Assembly (NCBI GenBank): GCA_015501055.1
Contig: JADNYV010000811.1
Coordinates: forward strand, 1-15,069
DNA from: Mucidula mucida
Taxonomy: Eukaryota > Basidiomycota > Agaricomycetes > Agaricales > Physalacriaceae
Length of the DNA stretch: 15,069 nucleotides
Direction of reading: 5' to 3'
The notes below the pieces were generated by a model. It saw only the letters and a program-made list of their open reading frames with translations, made no database searches and was not told the DNA's origin. Both the position numbers and the translations under genes were made by a program. This document shows, piece by piece, positions 9,780 to 15,069 of this stretch; position 1 is the stretch's first letter; each line of letters begins with the position of its first letter.

Positions 9780-10283
9780 TCATGACGCGTCGAGGGCCGG
9801 CATCGCTTCCTGCTGAGGTGCCCAAGTCAAACCGACTCCTTGCAGCCTCCTCAGTTCGTTCTTCTCTGTCCCGCTAATCCGCTTTCTGTATGCGCTCCCA
9901 TAGAGCGCCCTGCATTCCGCATCCGTCCGGTACCGCAGAATATCGTAATGGCTCGCCTTTGTCATCTCCTCGTCGCGTGCCGTGTGATTTTTCCCTGCGA
10001 TAGCGAGGTGCCCGCCTGCGTTTTCGAATGAGGCGAGCTTTGGGCGCAGACGCGCAGCCTCCTGGGAGCTCAGATAGACGGTTATATGCGATGCGGGTAT
10101 GTGGGCTCCGTGAAGGAGGTAGCGGCGCGCGAGCGAGTCGATGCCTCGTGAGGCGCCGATGATGAAGTGGTGATGCTGTAAGATCGCGTTTTGGAGAAGG
10201 GGGATGTAGTGAGTGAGGAAGTGTGTGTCTTCAGGCTCTAATGGCCCGGAAATGAACGCGACTTTGGGCGAGAACATTGTCAT
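9780..10283 (-). CDS. SLOG/DprA-like nucleotide-binding protein (putative)
   Basis: A single-exon 167-aa gene, ATG at 10283, TGA at 9780. It opens with a beta-strand and glycine turn (KVAFISGP, residues 7-14). A second one follows (HFIIGASRGIDSLARRYL, 39-56) resembling the GxxRGID motif of DprA and the wider SLOG/LOG Rossmann superfamily. Next comes a third strand (HITVYLSS), and then NHTARDEEMTKASHYDILRY (99-118). The latter recalls the RDxxM...DxL motif by which SLOG and nucleoside deoxyribosyltransferase proteins frame a nucleotide pocket. SGTEKNELRR (138-147) sits where those families have a GT-N helix. No signal peptide is present, so it is probably cytosolic. The gene converges on the M48 gene with 240 bp between stops. 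The superfamily call is inference from motifs; substrate and role are unknown. Confidence 0.6.
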   Translation of the reverse strand: MTMFSPKVAFISGPLEPEDTHFLTHYIPLLQNAILQHHHFIIGASRGIDSLARRYLLHGAHIPASHITVYLSSQEAARLRPKLASFENAGGHLAIAGKNHTARDEEMTKASHYDILRYRTDAECRALYGSAYRKRISGTEKNELRRLQGVGLTWAPQQEAMPALDAS

Positions 10284-10518
10284 GCAGTGTGGCGCTCTAA
10301 TAAATATGGGAGCGAACGTTGGGGGAAAGAAATGTGTGCGGATTGTGGGTGTTCAGAGGAGCAATGAAACGCGAGAGTCATTCTTGAAACGGCTCACAGT
10401 GACTCAGAACGTCGAGAATTTGATTCTCCCGATACGGTATTGAACGCCAACGATGTGATAGATCAAAAATATGCGTGTAAAAAGATGCTCGACTTGCTAT
10501 TCTGCTGGCAAATGTTAC

Positions 10519-10698
10519 TTAATCGAGAACCTTCACAATCTCGACCTTCCATTCAGAATGTTGCGAAGTGACAATGAAATGGGTTCCATCTCAATGAGTG
10601 GGAACAGATGAGAGCACGGAGACTTGAGACATCTGCCAGTAAAATTTATCCACGAGTCGCTTCAGCAAGTGCACGTTAAGGCCGGCACGCTTGAACAT
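10519..10698 (-). pseudogene. 60-codon coding-like remnant with an internal TGA
   Basis: From ATG 10698 on the minus strand the frame reads MFKRAGLNVHLLKRLVDKFY and on to SSVPTH (35 codons), hits TGA at codon 36, and resumes in the same frame with DGTHFIVTSQHSEWKVEIV up to VLD and a TAA at 10519. Both halves look like protein (amphipathic, no bias toward stops, natural C-terminus). I found no intron that removes the TGA in phase. It could be the decayed 3' end of an old gene or a chance frame. The family is not recognised. Confidence 0.25.
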
Positions 10699-10753
10699 CC
10701 AAGCATATCAATCTCACGAATGGTGTACGCAGAATATGGAATAAAAGACCAGT

Positions 10754-10759
10754 TTTATT
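10754..10759 (-). terminator. AATAAA polyadenylation signal
   Basis: On the minus strand AATAAA occurs about 122 nt after the stop codon of the secreted-protein gene, a sensible distance for 3' end formation. Fungal signals are loose, so this is suggestive only. Confidence 0.35.
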
Positions 10760-10880
10760 CAAGATTGACGTTCTACCAAAGTCTACCGCTACAAAAATAA
10801 GAATAAGTGAAAATGCGTTGAATCATGGGTATCGTGGATGGAGGAAGCTCGAGAAAGTGAGAGAGGACGAGTATCAGCGA

Positions 10881-13854
10881 TCATTGCTGGGCTGCGCTGA
10901 TACATTGAGTTTGCTGGTCCCCACAAGCAGCCACAGTGAGATCTCCCTGATTGCCTGAAGCGTTGGCAGCATTTGCACATTGGTTGTGTTGGACGTCACT
11001 GAAAGGATTGATAAGAACGAAACAAAACGTGCAACAGAGAACGAGGTATTACCATGATCGAACAAGAGCATTCTGGAGGTTCTTGAAGGAAGCATTACCT
11101 TCGACTTGGAACTCACCGCCGCCGATGTCAGTAACGACTGGTGCGGCGGCGCCGAGGGCACCAGCGAAGGCCTGGAGGTTACCGCCGGTTGATGCAGCAG
11201 CGCTGGTGGCAGCAGGAGCAGCAGCGGAAGAGGCCTGTAACGTGTGAATGAGGTGGGAAAGAAATGGTAAAGAGCTCAACATACAGCAGGTGTGGCAGAA
11301 GCAGCGGCAGTGGTGGCGGCTGCACCAGTACCTGCGTCCGCACCACTTCCAGTTCCAGCAACAGGGTTGCCTTGGTTGTCAATGGCAGTCACGTCGGCAA
11401 AGGCCTAAAAGGCAAGATTAGTAGCCATTCAAAGCAAAACACAGGGATGTACGCACGGTGGTTATTCCGAAGGCAGCGTTGAAGGCATCGGCTTGGCCAC
11501 CAGTCTTGGCGGGAGCGTTGTTGACAGCAGCCTCGGCAGTTGCGCAAGTCGCTTTAGCGGTGGCATCAGCACCACAGCTGTTCACGAGCGTATCACAGAT
11601 GAATTGCGCGATGATACCAATAGCCTGCGCGGAGCCATGGTTGTAAGACTCTGTGATATGTCAAGAGACTTGTTCCAAGAAGAGCAAAAGCAGACGTACG
11701 GAGATCGACTGGTTGGAAGCTCGTCTCCTTGCGGTTGTCAAAGCCAGCAGCGAATTCGATCTGAGGGACCGAGCAAGAGCCAAAGTCTCCAACACCGCTT
11801 GTAGCACCAGTGTTTCCGCTGGTAGTCGCGTCACCCCCAGTCGCGGCATCCTGGTTTCCAGTAGTCGCGTCCCCAGCAGTCACAGCAGCGGCACTTGAGC
11901 CTGTACCAGCGATCACGTTTCCTTGGTCGTCAATGGCAGCGACAGCAGCAAAGTTCTAAGGAGTGATGAGCTCAAGACAATGACAGAATTGTAGGCGCGC
12001 AAACATACCGTGGTGATACCGAAAGCAGCATTGAAGAGATCAGCTTGGCCACCGGTCTTCGCCGTCGCTCCTGTGACCGCGGCCTGTGCTGTTGCGCAAG
12101 TGGCTTTGGCAGCAGCATTGGCGCCACAACTGTTGGTGAGGGTGTCACAGATGAACTGGGCAATAATTCCAATAGCCTGCGCGGATCCGTGGTTGAAGGA
12201 GGCTGAAACACCGTAAGTAATCGAACACAGAAAAGAAACGCTCTGCGGTATTTACCTTTGTCGACGGGCTGGAAGCTCGTTTCCTTGCGGTTGTCAAAGC
12301 CAGCGCCGAACTCAATCTGAGGAGTAGAGCAAGAACCAAAGTCACCGATACCAGCGCCAGTGATGGCATCTGCTGAACCAGTTCCGGTGACAAAGTTGCC
12401 TTGGTCGTCAACAGAGGGAACATCGGCGAACGACTAGCACAACACACAAGTTAGGACACTTTACATGGCCAGAGGAAGAAGACATACCGTAGTAATGCCA
12501 AATGCAGCATTGAATGCATCGGCTTGACCTCCCGTCTTCGCGGCGGCATTGTTCACAGCAGACTGAGCGGTAGCACATGTAGCCTTGGCAGTCGCATCGG
12601 CACCACAGCTGTTAGTGAGGGTATCGCAGATGAACTGAGCGATGATTCCAATAGCCTGTGCCGATCCGTGGTTGAAGGAAGCTACAACGTGAATCAGTAA
12701 TGAGTTGCAAGAAAGTATGTGTCGCTTACTCTTGTCGACGGGTTGGAAGGAGGTCTCCTTGCGGCCATCGAATCCGGCGGCAAACTCGATTTGAGGAACT
12801 GAGCAAGAGCCAAAGTTTCCAATGTCCGTGGCGGTGGAAGAGGCAGCAGCAGCAGTAGAAGACACGGTAGCGGAAGCTCCAACAGAGACAGTAACTGCAT
12901 CGCTGGCTGTAGCGGTGGCTTCGGCAGCGCCAGTGACGGTGACAGTGACGACAGTCTAGATAAAAGGGATGAGCATATTGCGAGATATGAGAGAAGTCAT
13001 TTAGCATACAGTGCAAGGCTGGAGAGCTAAAACCTCAGTAGCACTGGCAGATGGGGCAGCAGATGCAACATCCGAAGCTGAGGCAACTGCTGAAGCTGAA
13101 GAAACAACGGCAGAGGCAGAGGCAGCGTCACCTCCGGCACCGACAGCAGCGCTGAAAGATATCAAAAATCACGACGAGACAACGTATAGCGTGAAGAGCT
13201 TACCCGTTGGTGCCAAAGGGGAATGTGTTGGCTTGAGAACCCAGTGTAACCGATGCCTTAGTAGCGGGATCGAAGAAAATATCAGGGCCGTTAGCAGGAT
13301 CCTGGGCTTGTACAAGTCCATTGAGCTGAGCGTTCTTGGGTGCTTTCTGGCAGAAAACCGAGTTACGGGCGGTGGGAGGATTTGTCGTAAAGTCCTGGGA
13401 AGGCGAATGAGTACATGCGACAGATACTTCGGATCACGACTTTACCGGAGGAGTATTCTTCTCCACCTGGCGATACTCAATCGCCAAGGCAATCATGTTC
13501 GCCTGGGTAGCAGCGTCGAACTGGGCGGCGGCATCTACGGCGCGTCTCAGCACGCGTCGTACAGGGCAACTTCAAAAAGCGTACCGATGATTTGATCAGC
13601 CATGTCCTGTTGTGTACATTCGCCTTGAGCAGCCAAGAGGGGGGTGATTGCAGCACCGGACAAGTTTCCGCAACCTGACCAGGACACGCCGCCGAGAGCT
13701 TCTGGATGACAGCCGGATTCTCCTGACCGAAACGACGAGGGTGAAGCAAGATCGCCTTGTCGTCCCTCTCAAGCCACCTGATACGACCAAGGACCTGCTG
13801 CGAGGAGGCAAGCAGGCTTAACGCCACAAAACCAAATGATGTTTTGGAGACCAT
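10881..13854 (-). CDS. Secreted modular protein with three tandem Cys modules (766 aa)
   Basis: Fourteen exons: 13854-13728, 13674-13585, 13534-13446, 13394-13204, 13151-13010, 12955-12730, 12681-12488, 12433-12256, 12202-12009, 11955-11700, 11650-11457, 11404-11285, 11234-11053 and 10998-10881. Introns are 48-54 nt and the total is 2301 nt, exactly 767 codons. Residues 1-23 are a signal peptide (MVSKTSFGFVALSLLASSQQ...). An N-terminal domain (about 43-170) contains CGNLSGAAITPLLAAQGECT and NPPTARNSVFCQKAPKNAQL. An Ala/Ser/Thr linker follows (likely O-glycosylated). Then come three modules of about 97 residues at about 257, 381 and 531, each with four cysteines, then another Ala-rich linker and a Cys-rich tail (NALVRSCDVQHNQCANAANA). 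It is extracellular or wall-associated. I know no function. The first intron (GTCAGG...TCAG, 53 nt) is needed for phase but its alternatives are not excluded. Confidence 0.82.
11457..11796 (-). repeat. Secreted-protein module 3
   Basis: Third copy of the module (residues about 531-627), from GVGDFGSCSVPQIEFAAGFD to AFNAAFGITT, split by a 49-nt intron after the SFQPVD motif; its second exon is 194 nt. It differs from the others at LQSYNHGS and is preceded by a longer Gly/Thr-rich linker with two GDATT units. Confidence 0.85.
12009..12349 (-). repeat. Secreted-protein module 2
   Basis: Second copy (residues about 381-477), from GIGDFGSCSTPQIEFGAGFD to LFNAAFGITT, with a 53-nt intron at the homologous site and a second exon of 194 nt. 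Cysteines lie in FGSCS, FICDT, NSCGA and KATCAT, as in the other copies. Confidence 0.85.
12488..12826 (-). repeat. Secreted-protein module 1
   Basis: First copy (residues about 257-353), from DIGNFGSCSVPQIEFAAGFD to AFNAAFGITT, with a 48-nt intron at the homologous site and a second exon of 194 nt. The four conserved cysteines suggest two disulphides per module. Confidence 0.85.
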
Positions 13855-14755
13855 TTCGGAAGAAAGTCAAAGATGAATAAGGCTTCTAAGAAGAGGTTTT
13901 TTGAAGGGCAAGTTTGGCGGCTTGGAAAAGAGTGTGAAAGAACGGTAGGACACCTGGTCGAACAGAAGAACAAAGAAGGTGAAGGAACGGCCGTCAACGA
14001 CACAAGAAAAAACCAGAACTGGAAGAAGCGTGGTGGGGAAGCTCAAAGGCAAGCGACCGGCACTTTATACATCGCCCACGAGACCCTGGGAAGGGGTTGA
14101 TGATGTTGCATGGAGACCCGTTACGCTTTCCAGAACAACATGCCGCCCACGCAGAATGAAAGTCGCGAGGTTTCTCCGTTCCGATTGGCTCAGGATTGGA
14201 CGATCGTGAAGTCCGCCCTGGCGTTCATTAACAACTCCGGACTCACTTTAGTAAAAAGTTTAGCAGATGTGAAAGTGTGGCGAGCAGACAACATCCATTG
14301 AGTCCTAGTGGTCTACAGCGCGCTCAGGACGAGGATACTAATAGCACTTCCTGTAAAGCCAAAGGTCTCCATGGATGCAAGACCTCGGCCATACTCGATC
14401 CATGCTGAACCATGATGAAGGTCGTGCTTGGTTACGCAACACGCGAGCGGGTGTACCTGAAGATACGTTTGTCATGATCAGGACCTTGAGCTCAGCGGAC
14501 CGGGAATCGCTCGCTCAGAGTCAAAGGCTCCGGCTCGAATATGGCGTAGACTGAATTTGTGAAAGACTTAACGCTTCTTATCCTCTCTTCGTATTTGCTC
14601 TCATTTTCCTTTGGAGGAGATGTGGCCGTTGGCGGGTGATTCTGACCCGTAATTTAAACCTGGAATCCCTGCCCTCGAATTCTGAATTCCCGTGTGATTA
14701 AGTATGTGTATTATCAATGTTTGCTATTCTACTGTCTCCTAAGGGTATCCAGTCC
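13855..14755. other. Intergenic region upstream of the secreted-protein gene
   Basis: The left 220 bp are the promoter and 5' leader of the secreted-protein gene; the leader read on the minus strand is rich in CTTC and TTC tracts, as in highly expressed fungal genes. From about 14100 to 14755 I see only short shadow frames and no recognisable gene, RNA or repeat. The far right borders the 3' end of the transporter gene. Confidence 0.5.
14063..14070 (-). promoter_or_regulatory. TATA box of the secreted-protein gene
   Basis: GTATAAAG on the minus strand lies about 209 nt before ATG 13854, followed by pyrimidine-rich DNA. The match and position fit a core promoter with a long leader (or a leader intron), as expected for a strongly or inducibly expressed secreted protein. 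Confidence 0.45.
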
Positions 14756-15069
14756 TCAAGGCTTGTTCGTGTATCGACTCCGCATCCTTATCGTCTTCCC
14801 ATACTTCCAGAACAAGAATGGCCTGAACAGATGTTAAGATGGTTGAGCACTTGATGCGAGGAAATGACATACGCAGGACATCCAATGACTATCGCTGCAC
14901 CGCTAAGATAGTATCTCCCTTCCCATATCCCAACGCATTATACATCGCAGGGGCGAATAGCGGGAATCGAACCCTGCTAATGAGCGGAAACATGATACTG
15001 CTGCCAATGCTAGAGGCCAACGTCAGGTCATCTCGTTCACGGGCTCTGACGGAGAGAGTACCACGGAAG
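14756..15069 (-). pseudogene. C-terminus of an MFS transporter, frameshifted, cut by window edge
   Basis: Minus strand, 5' part outside the window. One frame reads FPLFAPAMYNALGYGKGDTI then LAV near 14900. The next frame continues AIVIGCPA, is interrupted by a 50-nt intron (14872-14823, GTATGT...TCAG), and resumes in the last exon 14822-14756 as PFLFWKYGKTIRMRSRYTNK and P-stop. Together this matches the last two membrane helices and the basic cytoplasmic tail of drug/polyamine-type major facilitator transporters, typically (P/A)FLFxKYGxxIRxRS. The join between the two frames at about 14889-14903 needs one extra base and has no room for an intron, so the copy carries a 1-nt deletion or a sequence error. 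Upstream of the FPLFAP block an intron is likely but I could not place it. Confidence 0.6.

Larger units (their letters stand above)
10284..10880. other. Intergenic region between SLOG-like gene and secreted-protein gene
   Basis: Left part is the promoter region of the minus-strand SLOG-like gene, with no clear TATA box. Right part is the 3' UTR of the secreted-protein gene. Between them, at 10519-10698, lies a broken minus-strand reading frame described separately. Confidence 0.5.

Noticed and set aside
11200..13000. Repeated short motifs that could suggest a CRISPR array or minisatellite
   Set aside because: The repeats are about 450 bp apart, translate in frame and respect exon borders, so they are protein modules. 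CRISPR arrays are also not found in fungal nuclear genomes.
13011..13595. 194-codon plus-strand frame rich in Ala and Glu
   Set aside because: It is antisense to the Ala/Ser-rich linker and introns of the secreted-protein gene; its composition mirrors that linker.
14951..15023. Possible tRNA on the minus strand: exact B-box GGTTCGATTCC (14963-14973) with an A-box-like TAGCATTGG nearby
   Set aside because: The acceptor and anticodon arms do not pair, and the T-stem needs a bulge. The same bases encode the FPLFAP part of the transporter, so the B-box match is coincidental.
14980..15069. Open plus-strand frame from ATG 14980 to the window end
   Set aside because: It is antisense to the transporter coding sequence and shows no protein motif.

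Overview
The window looks like nuclear DNA of an agaricomycete (mushroom-type) basidiomycete. Genes are close together and cut by very short GT-AG introns: every intron I could place is 46 to 69 nt. There is a tandem F-box family, and a large multi-exon secreted protein of a low-complexity Ala/Ser/Thr type common in these fungi. No bacterial, plasmid or phage features are visible. All gene models were spliced by eye and kept only where the reading phase closed across every intron.

Layout. Positions 1 to about 1090 hold a decayed F-box gene on the minus strand. Two tandem copies of an F-box gene follow on the plus strand: copy 1 (about 1180-2591) has lost the start of its F-box, and copy 2 (3477-4872) is intact with 3 exons. 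The duplicated unit also carries the flanks, including a second scrap of the minus-strand F-box relic at about 3115-3195. At 5109-6197 (minus) is an uncharacterised 3-exon gene of about 322 aa. It is head to head, across 80 bp, with a 4-exon TPR protein resembling the ribosomal protein L4 chaperone Acl4 (6278-7530). At 7708-9539 is a 4-exon M48 metallopeptidase of the mitochondrial OMA1 type. Convergent to it is a single-exon Rossmann/SLOG-like protein (9780-10283, minus). At 10881-13854 (minus) is a 14-exon gene for a 766-aa secreted protein with three near-identical cysteine-containing modules. The right edge holds the C-terminus of an MFS transporter (minus), with an apparent 1-nt frameshift.

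The genes do not form one pathway. The centre is housekeeping (ribosome assembly, mitochondrial inner-membrane quality control). The left is a birth-and-death F-box cluster, and the right is a secreted modular protein plus a transporter. The most novel items are the secreted protein, whose repeat units kept identical intron positions and identical 194-nt exons; the F-box copy that lost its F-box helix and splice acceptor; and the compact SLOG-like protein. I saw no mobile element, CRISPR array, rRNA or credible tRNA.
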